Part shown: positions 1-8,163 of the stretch, one piece after another
Position numbering within the stretch: the stretch's first letter is position 1
How the letters are laid out: the number at the start of each line of letters is the position of its first letter
Source of the DNA: Sulfuricurvum sp.
Lineage (GTDB): Bacteria; Campylobacterota; Campylobacteria; Campylobacterales; Sulfurimonadaceae
Length of the DNA: 64,000 bases
Direction of reading: 5' to 3'
Assembly: GCA_030696775.1 (NCBI GenBank)
Contig: JAUYRN010000031.1
Location: 124,001 to 188,000 of the forward strand
The notes under the pieces: model-generated
Seen by the model: only the letters and a program-made list of their open reading frames with translations
The model's database searches: none
What the model was told of the DNA's origin: nothing
Translations under genes and position numbers: made by a program

Positions 1-389
1 CGCAAAAGAGGGCGGGTTTTTCGAGTATCAAGCAATTTCGTACCATAGGGAGTGACAAGATCAACATACTGACGCGTCAAAGTAGCAATCGAACTGGCAT
101 GTAACAACATATTGAGCAGTGTTCGTTCTATGCGAAGAAGCGTATGCGAATCACCGCTAAGCCCTAACAGCACATCTCCCGAAACAAAGCGTTCACCATC
201 GTTCTTATGCCAAAAAATCTCAAATTTTTCCATAATTGCCAGTACACGCAAATATTCTTCACCAGCAAACACTCCATCACTTTTAGCGATGATTTTCGCA
301 CTCGCATCCACCGACGCAGAAACACGAGCATACAAATCCCCACGTCCTACATCTTCAGCTAATACGTCACGGATAAATTGTTCAATCAT
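1..389 (-). CDS. nadC: Nicotinate-nucleotide pyrophosphorylase (quinolinate phosphoribosyltransferase), 3' end outside window
   Basis: Converts quinolinate and PRPP to nicotinate mononucleotide, the step after NadA in de novo NAD synthesis. The minus-strand frame opens with MIEQFIRDVLAEDVGRGDL, typical of the NadC N-terminal domain, and includes ERTLLNMLLHASSIAT and the PRPP-site motif DTRKTRPLLR just before the window edge. About 129 codons are present. The ATG at 389 overlaps the nadA stop (ATGA), so nadA and nadC are translationally coupled. Identity is firm from the DTRKTRP motif and the neighbour. Confidence 0.93.
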   Translation of the reverse strand, partial: MIEQFIRDVLAEDVGRGDLYARVSASVDASAKIIAKSDGVFAGEEYLRVLAIMEKFEIFWHKNDGERFVSGDVLLGLSGDSHTLLRIERTLLNMLLHASSIATLTRQYVDLVTPYGTKLLDTRKTRPLL

Positions 390-1378
390 AACGCCATCAT
401 CCTCTCCAACGCGATTCTAGCCCAATACGCCGTATCTTCATCCACCTCGATCTCATTAATCGGTGCACCGTCCTCGATCGCTTTTAGTGTGAGATACAAA
501 TCTTCCAACGTCGTTTCGTTCATTGTCGGACATTCGGGTTTCGTACTTGAAAGAATATACGTATTTTTGGCACGTAAACGGTTTACCATGTTAAACTCTG
601 TCCCTACCGCTACTTTTTGATCTTCCGGAAGCTCTTTGATGTATTTGATAAGCTGTGACGTTGATCCGACAAAATCAGCACGGTCACAGATAGCAGGGTC
701 ACATTCAGGGTGAACGGCGATCAGGATTCCGGGGTATTTCTTGCGGTAAAACTCGATGTCATCGACGCTAAAGAGCTGATGAACGGAGCAAAAACCGTCG
801 TAACAAATAATATCCGCTTCTTTGGGATCTTTTCCATCCCCGATAACACACGATTTTAATCCCATCATATTGGCGATATTTTGCCCCAAACAACGATCAG
901 GAACGAAGAGTATCTTTTTCCCCTCGGCAAGTGCTTTTTCGATAATCATTTTAGCGTTTGAACTGGTACACACCATACCGCCCATTTTCCCCACACGCGC
1001 TTTGACATCTGCATTGGAGTTGATATAGGTAATCGGCAAAATATCTTCCGCACGAATTCCGCTTTGTTCCAATTTTTCGATTGACTGATCAAAATAAAGC
1101 CCGTCAATCATCCGTGCCATCGCACAGCACGCAACTTTTGGCATCACGACCCGCTTTTGCGGGCTGAGAATTTTAAGACTTTGCCCCATAAATCCAACAC
1201 CGCAAAAGACCACAAATTCTTTGTCATCTGCCATCGCCCGTTTTGCCAGTTCCAATGAGTCGCCCGTAATGTCTCCCATCTCGAACACTTCATCCCGCTG
1301 ATAAAAATGCGCCACAACCGTGACACTCAAACGGCTTTTTAAATCAATAATTTTTTGTTTTAACTCTTCGGTATTCAT
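386..1378 (-). CDS. nadA: Quinolinate synthase A
   Basis: Condenses iminoaspartate with dihydroxyacetone phosphate to quinolinate using a [4Fe-4S] cluster. The 330-residue protein carries the conserved cysteines expected of NadA (VACCAMA, GFCSVHQ, HPECDP, KPECPTMN) plus GTEFNMVNRL. I chose the ATG at 1378 (MNTEELKQ): a minus-strand TATAAT at 1420-1415 would start RNA near 1408, leaving a normal leader, while the upstream in-frame ATG at 1405 would sit almost at the transcription start; GAGGA lies about 11 bases before the chosen ATG. First gene of nadA-nadC. Confidence 0.95.
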   Translation of the reverse strand: MNTEELKQKIIDLKSRLSVTVVAHFYQRDEVFEMGDITGDSLELAKRAMADDKEFVVFCGVGFMGQSLKILSPQKRVVMPKVACCAMARMIDGLYFDQSIEKLEQSGIRAEDILPITYINSNADVKARVGKMGGMVCTSSNAKMIIEKALAEGKKILFVPDRCLGQNIANMMGLKSCVIGDGKDPKEADIICYDGFCSVHQLFSVDDIEFYRKKYPGILIAVHPECDPAICDRADFVGSTSQLIKYIKELPEDQKVAVGTEFNMVNRLRAKNTYILSSTKPECPTMNETTLEDLYLTLKAIEDGAPINEIEVDEDTAYWARIALERMMAL

Positions 1379-1414
1379 AATAAGTATTTTCCTCGTCATT
1401 ATCATTAAGTCGTT

Positions 1415-1420
1415 ATTATA
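1415..1420 (-). promoter_or_regulatory. -10 box for nadA
   Basis: Minus strand reads TATAAT, about 37 bases before the chosen nadA start. No clear -35 is visible, which is common in this phylum. Confidence 0.5.
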
Positions 1421-1452
1421 TCTTTTTTAGTTCTCTGTAACGATGAGTGGAT

Positions 1453-1458
1453 TATAAT
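1453..1458 (+). promoter_or_regulatory. -10 box for plsY
   Basis: TATAAT on the plus strand, 32 bases before plsY. It lies back to back with the nadA promoter, making 1406-1489 a divergent control region. Confidence 0.5.
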
Positions 1459-1489
1459 TCTCAACCGAAAATGAAAAAGGAAACACTAT

Positions 1490-2104
1490 ATGGAACTCTT
1501 ATTTAATCCAAACATACAATTTTATCTTGTCGCATATCTCCTTGGAGGAATCCCTTTTGGGCTTTTGCTTGCTAAATTCTTTGCAGGGGTCAATGTCAAA
1601 GAATCAGGCTCAGGAAGTATTGGTGCGACAAACGTACTGCGCGTGGTAAAAGAAACCAATCCGCGTCTAGCCAAAAAACTGGGCGCTGCAACCCTCGCAC
1701 TCGATGCTCTAAAAGGGATTGCCGTCGTGCTTGCTGCCAAATACATGGGATTCGATGAAAGTGTTCAATGGATGGTAGCCGTCCTTGCTGTTATTGGTCA
1801 CTGTTTTAGCCCTTATATGTGGTTCGAAGGCGGAAAAGGGGTAGCAACAGGAATGGGCGTTATGGCGGTTATGCTTCCTATTCCTACTGCCATCGCTCTT
1901 GTTGTATGGGCTGTTTCTGCAAAAACTATTCGTATCTCATCTCTTTCTTCTATGTTAGGTTTGGCAGCATTGGTAATAGCATCGTTCGTTCTTTATCCAG
2001 CCATGTTTCATGCACCGGTTGTGTTTATCGCCTTTATTTTGTTTTACAAACATATTCCTAATTTTATCCGACTCTTTCAAGGCGAAGAAAAACAAGTCGC
2101 ATGA
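1490..2104 (+). CDS. plsY: Acyl-phosphate:glycerol-3-phosphate acyltransferase PlsY
   Basis: Inner-membrane enzyme that starts phospholipid synthesis by acylating glycerol-3-phosphate from acyl-phosphate. The 204 residues show the family signatures GGIPFG near the N-terminus, SGSIGATNV (about residues 40-48) and FEGGKGVATG (about 108-117), with several hydrophobic spans. The ATG follows AAAAAGGAAA. Its stop overlaps the start of the FolB-like gene (ATGA), so the two are coupled. Confidence 0.95.
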   Translation: MELLFNPNIQFYLVAYLLGGIPFGLLLAKFFAGVNVKESGSGSIGATNVLRVVKETNPRLAKKLGAATLALDALKGIAVVLAAKYMGFDESVQWMVAVLAVIGHCFSPYMWFEGGKGVATGMGVMAVMLPIPTAIALVVWAVSAKTIRISSLSSMLGLAALVIASFVLYPAMFHAPVVFIAFILFYKHIPNFIRLFQGEEKQVA

Positions 2105-2427
2105 AAATACTCATCGAAAATTTAGAGTTTGAAACGATTCTGGGTATTTTAGAATCCGAACGTCTCACTCCTCAAAAAATTTTTATTATGTGTACGATTG
2201 ACTATGCGTATACACAAAATGAGTTCATTAATTATGCCGAAGTAGCGAAGCTCATCGAAAATACCATGATAAAAGAAAAATTCTTCCTCATCGAAGAGGC
2301 TCTCGAATTCATTACTCAAACCCTCAAAAATACGTTTCCTCTTATTGGTGAACTCACTCTATGTATTCGAAAACCAGATATTCTCTCCAATTGCACGGTT
2401 GGCGTAGAGCAGCGTACACTCTTTTAG
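2101..2427 (+). CDS. folB: FolB-like dihydroneopterin aldolase family protein
   Basis: 108 residues with the tunnelling-fold pattern of dihydroneopterin aldolase: IENLEFETILGILESER at the start (where FolB has its YGVxxxE region) and LTLCIRKPD near the end. It would act in folate/pterin synthesis. The sequence is divergent and the usual tyrosine before the GxxxxE motif is replaced, so activity is inferred. Translation is coupled to plsY by a 4-base overlap. Confidence 0.75.
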   Translation: MKILIENLEFETILGILESERLTPQKIFIMCTIDYAYTQNEFINYAEVAKLIENTMIKEKFFLIEEALEFITQTLKNTFPLIGELTLCIRKPDILSNCTVGVEQRTLF

Positions 2428-2453
2428 TCAACAATTCATTCACGATTCTAAAC

Positions 2454-2459
2454 TATAAT
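2454..2459 (+). promoter_or_regulatory. -10 box for the OmpA lipoprotein
   Basis: TATAAT 41 bases before the lipoprotein start, in a spacer with no other coding signal. Confidence 0.45.
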
Positions 2460-2499
2460 ACGCTTTATAAAAACATTACCATCATTTAAAAGGATATTT

Positions 2500-3141
2500 A
2501 TGAAAAAAACAGCCTTATCACTTATCACAGCAGCCGTATTATTTGTCGGTTGTGCAGGAACAGATACAGGACTTACCAAAGCTCAAACCGGAGCTCTTAT
2601 CGGTGGGTTAGCAGGAGCCGTTGCCGGTAAAGCGACGTCTAACCACAGCACCAAGCGTACCTTGATTGGGGGTGCAGTAGGTGCGCTTGCCGGTTATGGA
2701 ATCGGTGCATATATGGACAAACAGCAAGCCGAACTCAACCAAGAGCTCAAAGGATCAGGAGTTGAGGTTCAACGTCAAGGAGATACCATCAATCTGAATA
2801 TGCCTGGCGGAATTACGTTTGATACCGGTAAAGCGAACATCAAACCTAATTTCAATCCGGTATTGAGTGATATTGCAAATGTCATGAGCAAATATCCTGA
2901 AACAACAATCGAAGTACAAGGTCATACGGATAACATAGGCAGTAATGCAGATAACCTCCAACTTTCCCAATTACGCGCTCAAAGTGTAGCTTCAGCACTG
3001 AGTGCTCAAGGCGTGAATTCAAGTCGAATAAAATCGATTGGTTACGGTGAAAGTATGCCTGTCGCAACCAACGACACAGCAACTGGACGTGAGAGCAATC
3101 GTCGCGTCGAAATCAAAATTATCCCGAATCCGTCAAAATAA
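2500..3141 (+). CDS. OmpA-family lipoprotein with glycine-zipper domain
   Basis: 213 residues. A signal peptide ends in the lipobox FVGC, so it should be lipid-anchored. Residues about 30-70 are glycine/alanine rich (GALIGGLAGAVAGK, GGAVGALAGYGIG), a glycine-zipper segment. The C-terminal half is an OmpA peptidoglycan-binding domain (FDTGKANIKP, GHTDNIGSNADN, SQLRAQSV, RESNRRVEI). It likely tethers the outer membrane to peptidoglycan; close to the YiaD/Pal type. RBS AAAAGGATATTT. Stands alone between a promoter and a hairpin. Confidence 0.9.
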   Translation: MKKTALSLITAAVLFVGCAGTDTGLTKAQTGALIGGLAGAVAGKATSNHSTKRTLIGGAVGALAGYGIGAYMDKQQAELNQELKGSGVEVQRQGDTINLNMPGGITFDTGKANIKPNFNPVLSDIANVMSKYPETTIEVQGHTDNIGSNADNLQLSQLRAQSVASALSAQGVNSSRIKSIGYGESMPVATNDTATGRESNRRVEIKIIPNPSK

Positions 3142-3148
3142 TACTACT

Positions 3149-3164
3149 CCCCGTACAAACGGGG
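3149..3164 (+). terminator. Hairpin after the OmpA lipoprotein gene
   Basis: CCCCGT-ACAA-ACGGGG, a perfect 6-bp stem eight bases after the stop. No strong T-run follows, so termination is likely but not certain. Confidence 0.5.
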
Positions 3165-3258
3165 AAAATCCTTATCTCAAAATACACTTTTTTTGTTTAA
3201 AAGCATTTCATATTTTAAAATTTCTTTAAAAAGAGTTTAAAAATTTCTAAAACTATGC

Positions 3259-3264
3259 TATAAT
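3259..3264 (+). promoter_or_regulatory. -10 box for the HsrA-like regulator
   Basis: TGCTATAAT (extended -10) preceded by T-rich tracts typical of Campylobacterota sigma-70 promoters; 33 bases before the gene. Confidence 0.6.
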
Positions 3265-3296
3265 TTCGGCAAAATATCCACTTTCGAGGAACGCTA

Positions 3297-3971
3297 ATGC
3301 GCATTTTAATTATCGAAGATGAAGTAACTCTCAATAAAACCCTAGCAGAAGGGCTCAAAGAGTTTGGTTACCAAAGCGATGTTGTAGAAACACTAAAAGA
3401 CGGTGAATATTATCTTGATATCCGTAACTATGACCTAATCCTTATGGATTGGATGCTTCCAGATGGAAACAGTGTTGATATCATCCCTGATATCAAACGT
3501 AATACACCTAAAACAGTAGTCGTTGTTTTATCCGCTCGTGATGATAACGAAAGCGAAATTGAAGCATTGCGTTCAGGTGCGGATGATTATATTCGTAAAC
3601 CGTTTGATTTTGATGTTCTTATCGCACGTATCGAAGCACGTTTGCGTTTTGGCGGAAGCAATATTATCGAGATTGATGACCTTATCATCAATCCTGAAGA
3701 AGAAAAAATCATCTATAAAGAAAAGGAAATTGAACTTAAAGGTAAACCATTTGAAGTGTTAACGCACCTTGCACGTCACCGTGATCAAATCGTCTCTAAA
3801 GAACAACTTCTGGATGCAATTTGGGAAGAACCTGAACTTGTTACTCCAAACGTTATTGAGGTTGCGATCAACCAAATTCGTCAAAAAATGGATAAACCAC
3901 TCGGAATTACAACGATTGAAACAGTTCGTCGTCGCGGATACCGTTTTTGTTTCCCAAAAGAAATAAATTAA
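3297..3971 (+). CDS. hsrA: OmpR-type response regulator of the HsrA/CosR family
   Basis: 224 residues: receiver domain (1-115) and winged-helix DNA-binding domain (about 120-222). The effector half (KGKPFEVLTHLARHRDQIV, QIRQKMDKPLG, ETVRRRGYRFC) matches what I recall of Helicobacter HP1043/HsrA and Campylobacter CosR, essential regulators of stress and energy metabolism. Those proteins are orphans with altered receiver pockets. Here the pocket looks intact: E7-D8, phospho-acceptor D51 in LMDWMLP, S79 and K101 in RKPF. A histidine kinase follows after a 131-bp structured spacer. RBS GAGGAACGCTA. Confidence 0.9.
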   Translation: MRILIIEDEVTLNKTLAEGLKEFGYQSDVVETLKDGEYYLDIRNYDLILMDWMLPDGNSVDIIPDIKRNTPKTVVVVLSARDDNESEIEALRSGADDYIRKPFDFDVLIARIEARLRFGGSNIIEIDDLIINPEEEKIIYKEKEIELKGKPFEVLTHLARHRDQIVSKEQLLDAIWEEPELVTPNVIEVAINQIRQKMDKPLGITTIETVRRRGYRFCFPKEIN

Positions 3972-3983
3972 TTTAATGTTACA

Positions 3984-4067
3984 CATCCAAACTAGCAAAG
4001 CTATTTTGGATGGCAGGGACAAAATTGTCCCTTGCAAGCCCCTAAAGATTTTCGCAAAAATGCGAAA
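3984..4067 (+). repeat. Three consecutive hairpins in the regulator-kinase spacer
   Basis: 3984-4012 forms CATCCAAA...TTTGGATG with an inner AGC/GCT pair. 4011-4032 holds TGGCAGGGACAAAATTGTCCCT, an inverted repeat (GGGACAA/TTGTCCC). 4050-4067 forms TTTCGCA-AAAA-TGCGAAA. The middle element recurs, on the opposite strand, at 34549-34568. These may end or attenuate transcription from the regulator, so the kinase could be expressed at a lower level. Confidence 0.6.
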
Positions 4068-4102
4068 GATTTAACACAATATCTGCTAAAAGGAGACGGG
4101 TT

Positions 4103-5404
4103 ATGTTTTCAAAACGAAGCATAAGACGTCGATTTTTACTTCAACTGATTGTCGCCTCGGCGTCTCTTGTCCTATTATTTTCCTCTTTTTTATATCTTTT
4201 TATCAAGCAATCTATTTACGATGAGAAACAAGCTGAACTCATAAGTACTGCCCAAAACATCTGTACCTCCAAATCTCTTATAACCGCGCAGCAAAACAAT
4301 CCTGATTTACTCCTTGGACTTAATGTTGAACTTATTACTCTACAAAAAGAAGAAAATCTCCTTGAATTTTATGTGACAACGCATAAAGATAAAAGCACCT
4401 CATTAACATTGATCTATCCCTTTGACTTTGAACGCTCTTCTTACCTCAGAGTAAGCCGTGATATTACCGCTACTGAACATTTACTCCAAAAGATTCTTCG
4501 TTCCATTTTTTTGATTAATGCGTTTGGATTTATCGTCATTATTCTTTATGCCATCGCTTTTTCCAAGATGCTTATCGCTCCTGTAAGTGCTTTAACGCGA
4601 CGACTTGCAAACATGAACGAACATCTTTTACGTCCCATTCAAGTAGAACATCTCCCCGAAGAGTTTGAACCACTGGGAGAAACACTCAACCGGCTTATGG
4701 GGCGAATTCAAAATTTCGTTAAATACCAAAAAGAGCTTTTCATCGGTGCAGCACATGAACTTAAAACTCCTCTCGCGGTTATAAAGCTTAAAAATCAAGT
4801 GACTTTGATTAAAAAGCGCTCAGCAGAAGAGTACATTGAAGCCTTGCGTGTCACCAATCAAAGCGTGGATGAAATGAATAAGATTGTTGCTAATATCCTC
4901 AATATCGGTCGACAAGAAGGGGCTCAACTGGAGATGCCCTCCGAAGCCGATATCATCCAAATTTTAAAAAAATGGGAAGGGGACTTTGCTCTTTTGGCAC
5001 ACAGTGAGAATAAGACTCTCAAAACCAAGTTTGAACCCGAATCTTTTAGTGCCTTCTTACAAGTCACTTTACTCAATCAAATCTTGCAAAATTTCTTGCA
5101 AAATGCCCTTAAATTTACCCCTGCCGGCAAAGAAATTATTTTCCAAAGTTACCTCGATCAAACCAATATTATCATTGAAGTGATTGATGAGGGATGCGGA
5201 ATCGATGAAAGTGTTGATCTTTTCGCCCCTTTTAAACGCCAAGGGAATAAATCAGGGGTCGGACTCGGACTGTTTTTAGCGAAAAGTGCGGCTGAAGCCA
5301 TTGGTGCCCAGATTAGTATTACCAATCGCACGGATGGGCATGACGGGACGATTGCACGACTAATTCTCCCGTCAAAACTCTATTGCTTATTGCCTTTACG
5401 TTAA
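4103..5404 (+). CDS. Membrane sensor histidine kinase
   Basis: 433 residues. Transmembrane spans at about 12-34 and 135-153 frame a periplasmic sensor of roughly 100 residues. A HAMP-like linker follows, then an H-box with H218 in GAAHELKTPLAV, an N-box (NFLQNALKFTP), G1 (DEGCGID) and G2 (GVGLGLFLAKSA). It should autophosphorylate and pass phosphate to a response regulator; the HsrA-like protein immediately upstream, with an intact receiver, is the obvious partner (inference). RBS AAAAGGAGACGGGTT. Confidence 0.92.
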   Translation: MFSKRSIRRRFLLQLIVASASLVLLFSSFLYLFIKQSIYDEKQAELISTAQNICTSKSLITAQQNNPDLLLGLNVELITLQKEENLLEFYVTTHKDKSTSLTLIYPFDFERSSYLRVSRDITATEHLLQKILRSIFLINAFGFIVIILYAIAFSKMLIAPVSALTRRLANMNEHLLRPIQVEHLPEEFEPLGETLNRLMGRIQNFVKYQKELFIGAAHELKTPLAVIKLKNQVTLIKKRSAEEYIEALRVTNQSVDEMNKIVANILNIGRQEGAQLEMPSEADIIQILKKWEGDFALLAHSENKTLKTKFEPESFSAFLQVTLLNQILQNFLQNALKFTPAGKEIIFQSYLDQTNIIIEVIDEGCGIDESVDLFAPFKRQGNKSGVGLGLFLAKSAAEAIGAQISITNRTDGHDGTIARLILPSKLYCLLPLR

Positions 5405-5478
5405 AGCAAAACTCCCCTTAAGCTTGCTTTCGCTATAAATCGCGCATTATCAAAAACTTTTAACATCAAGGTCTACCA

Positions 5479-5736
5479 ATGCCATTAATTATCGTCGATG
5501 AGTGTATTGCATGCGATGCATGCCGTGAAGAGTGTCCAATGGATGCTATTGAAGAAGGTGATCCGATTTACATCATTGATCCGGATCGTTGTACTGAGTG
5601 CGTAGGAACATACGATGAGCCTGCATGTATTGCTGTTTGTCCTGTTGATTGTATCATTCCAGATAAAGACAACGTAGAGACAATGCAAGAACTTTTATAT
5701 AAACATAAACAGCTCACAGCAGCAGAAGAAGAATAG
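5479..5736 (+). CDS. 2[4Fe-4S] ferredoxin, Alvin type
   Basis: 85-residue soluble electron carrier. First cluster motif is CIACDACREECP; the second is the extended CTECVGTYDEPACIAVCP characteristic of Allochromatium-type ferredoxins, where an insert separates the cysteines. A C-terminal helix (about 65-85) is also usual for this type. It likely feeds electrons to or from oxidoreductases. Its stop is immediately followed by the Ppx/GppA ATG, so the two are co-transcribed. Confidence 0.93.
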   Translation: MPLIIVDECIACDACREECPMDAIEEGDPIYIIDPDRCTECVGTYDEPACIAVCPVDCIIPDKDNVETMQELLYKHKQLTAAEEE

Positions 5737-7197
5737 ATGGCGCAATGTACCGCTGTCATCGACATTGGGTCAAACTCAATGCGTATGGCGGTATTTCAAA
5801 AAACGAGCCGTTTTGCCTTTCATATCATTCATGAAGTCAAAAGCTCTGTTCGCCTTGCCCAAAATGCCTACAGCAATGGGGGCAATCTTCAACCAAATGC
5901 AATGGATCGCGGTTGCGAAGCGATAGGAGAATTTTTACGTGTTGCTCAATCCTTCAAAGCACGTAAAATTCTTTGCGTTGCCACCTCTGCACTGCGCGAT
6001 GCCCCCAACAAATCTGATTTTATCCGTCGTATACAACAAGAGCACAGTCTCTCTATAAAAGTTATTGATGGTGACAAAGAAGCGTATTTAGGTGGCATTG
6101 CCTGCGCTAACCTCCTTCCCAAAGTGAATGCTATTACGGTTGATGTGGGTGGTGGTTCGAGCGAGTTTTCACTGCTGGATAATGGAAATGTAACCCAAAC
6201 ACTCTCTCTTAATATCGGTACGGTTAGACTCAAAGAACTTTTCATGGATAATGGCGATATTGAAGGTGCGAGTGCGTACATTGACACAGCATTGCAAGCC
6301 CTCCCCTTTCACTCCATACCAACCCTTATCGGAATCGGTGGTACATTTCGAGCAATTAGTCATGGAATTATGAAAAGAGAGGACTACCCGCTCAAGAAAC
6401 TTCATGGATTTTCTACCACTGATGCAATGTTTAAATCTTTTTGTGACGCTGTTCTTGATGCCTCACCCAAAAAGCTCAAATCCCTTAACATTAAGCCCGA
6501 TCGTTTTGATACCATAAAATCAGGAGCACTGATATTTTTGCGTATTCTTAATTATTTACACTCTCAAACTTTGATATGCAGTGGTGTTGGAGTGCGGGAG
6601 GGGGTATTTTTGAGTGATTTGCTACGAAACTCTGCGCATAAGTTTCCCAGCAACTACAACCCTTCTGTTCGTTATCTGTTGGATACCCATGCTACACACA
6701 GCAATCATGGCGTTGAGTGCTCAGCCGTATTCAAAAAACTGTTTGATGCAACACATGAACATCTAAAACTTGCTCCTTCATGGAGACATGAACTTAGTAT
6801 TGCGGCAAAACTTCTTCCTATTGGATTAGGTGTTCGCTATTATGCTTATCAAAAACACAGCCACTATTTGGCTCTTAGCGCTCTAGATTATGGATTGACT
6901 CATTCGCAAATCGCCCTTATCTCTCACCTACTGCTGTTTAAAAAAGGGGAAAGTTCCTCGGATCTCCTCCCAAAGAACAGTTATGGATCACTGCTTCCGG
7001 ACAGTAAAACACTTGATACTCTTCATTATCTACTGTGGCTTTCTCATATTCTCTTAGCAGGGCGTATTTCTGCCCAAAGCTTTAGCGTTTCGTTTAGTGA
7101 TGGGGAACTGCGCATACAGGCTCACCAGCTTTACCTAGCACGCGAACAACTCAAAAATCTTGTTGCTCCAAAAAATTTGATCATTACTCTCCTTTAA
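5737..7197 (+). CDS. Ppx/GppA family exopolyphosphatase / guanosine pentaphosphate phosphatase
   Basis: 486 residues with an ASKHA (actin-like) fold: AVIDIGSNSMRMAVF at the N-terminus, VATSALRDAPN, TVDVGGGSSEFSL (phosphate 1-like loop) and GIGGTFRAISHG. The C-terminal half (about 305-486) is an HD-like helical domain with HATHSNHGVE and LPIGLG. It hydrolyses polyphosphate and/or pppGpp; which substrate cannot be told from sequence alone. Abuts the ferredoxin gene with no spacer. Confidence 0.9.
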   Translation: MAQCTAVIDIGSNSMRMAVFQKTSRFAFHIIHEVKSSVRLAQNAYSNGGNLQPNAMDRGCEAIGEFLRVAQSFKARKILCVATSALRDAPNKSDFIRRIQQEHSLSIKVIDGDKEAYLGGIACANLLPKVNAITVDVGGGSSEFSLLDNGNVTQTLSLNIGTVRLKELFMDNGDIEGASAYIDTALQALPFHSIPTLIGIGGTFRAISHGIMKREDYPLKKLHGFSTTDAMFKSFCDAVLDASPKKLKSLNIKPDRFDTIKSGALIFLRILNYLHSQTLICSGVGVREGVFLSDLLRNSAHKFPSNYNPSVRYLLDTHATHSNHGVECSAVFKKLFDATHEHLKLAPSWRHELSIAAKLLPIGLGVRYYAYQKHSHYLALSALDYGLTHSQIALISHLLLFKKGESSSDLLPKNSYGSLLPDSKTLDTLHYLLWLSHILLAGRISAQSFSVSFSDGELRIQAHQLYLAREQLKNLVAPKNLIITLL

Positions 7198-7206
7198 AGG
7201 CTCGCT

Positions 7207-8163
7207 ATGGCTGGAAGCTCTCTTTTACTTCTCATTGATGATATCACGACAGTTCTTGATGATGTTGCCGCCATGAGTAAAGTGGCTGCCAAAAAAACAA
7301 CCGGTGTTTTGGGCGATGACCTTGCACTAAACGCCCAGCAAGTATCTGGCGTACGGGCAGAACGTGAACTTCCAGTCGTATGGGCTGTCGCTAAAGGATC
7401 TTTTAGAAACAAACTCATCCTCGTCCCATCAGCACTCACCCTCAGCGCTTTAGCCCCATGGTCGATTACTCCTATACTTATGGCCGGTGGTGCATACCTG
7501 TGCTATGAAGGATTTGAAAAAATAGCGCATCCTTTTTTAACCTCGCATGAAGAAGTGAAAACACATGAAGAAGAAATTCTCGAAGCACTGCTAATTCCTG
7601 ACATTGACTTTGTCGCATTGGAAAGTGAAAAAATAAAAGGGGCGATCCGAACCGATTTCGTCCTCTCAGCGGAAATTATCGTCATTGCACTTGGAACTGT
7701 AGCATCTCAACCGCTTGTTTCTCAAGCTACAGTCGTATCCACAATCGCTGTTGCGATGACTGTAGGTGTTTATGGATTTGTAGCCCTTATCGTCAAGCTT
7801 GATGATATGGGTCTCTATCTCGTAGAAAATGCCTCTGAGGGCAAAAGAGGTAGCCTCAATCGTCTAATCGGTAATGCTCTGTTGGCATTTGCACCACGTC
7901 TTATGAAATTACTCACGATTGTAGGAACTATTGCTATGTTCTTGGTCGGTGGCAGTATCTTGGCACATGGAATACCGGATATGCATCATTGGGTTGAAAG
8001 TATCATCAGAAGTGTTGAAACCGTGCCACTGGCAGGTAAAACACTCGGGTGGTTAACACCTATGATGATGGATGCTGTTGTCGGTGTTGTTGCGGGTGGG
8101 ATTGTGATGGGAGTTGGAAACAGTATTCTTAAGATCGCGAAAGCGGTTAAAGGAAATTCCTAA
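7207..8163 (+). CDS. DUF808 (YedI-like) inner membrane protein
   Basis: 318 residues. The opening MAGSSLLLLIDDITTVLDDVA and the stretch KTTGVLGDDLALNAQQVSG are the DUF808 signature. Several hydrophobic segments lie at about 75-100, 155-200, 220-260 and 280-310. The family has no established function. Begins 9 bases after the Ppx/GppA gene with AAAGG before the ATG. The stop converges with bamA over four bases (CTAA). Confidence 0.85.
   Translation: MAGSSLLLLIDDITTVLDDVAAMSKVAAKKTTGVLGDDLALNAQQVSGVRAERELPVVWAVAKGSFRNKLILVPSALTLSALAPWSITPILMAGGAYLCYEGFEKIAHPFLTSHEEVKTHEEEILEALLIPDIDFVALESEKIKGAIRTDFVLSAEIIVIALGTVASQPLVSQATVVSTIAVAMTVGVYGFVALIVKLDDMGLYLVENASEGKRGSLNRLIGNALLAFAPRLMKLLTIVGTIAMFLVGGSILAHGIPDMHHWVESIIRSVETVPLAGKTLGWLTPMMMDAVVGVVAGGIVMGVGNSILKIAKAVKGNS

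Noticed and set aside
112-420. Plus-strand open frame of 102 codons at the left edge
   Set aside because: It is antisense to nadC, whose minus-strand frame has clear family motifs.
1522-1746. Minus-strand frame inside plsY
   Set aside because: Shadow of a well-supported gene, no RBS or recognisable protein.
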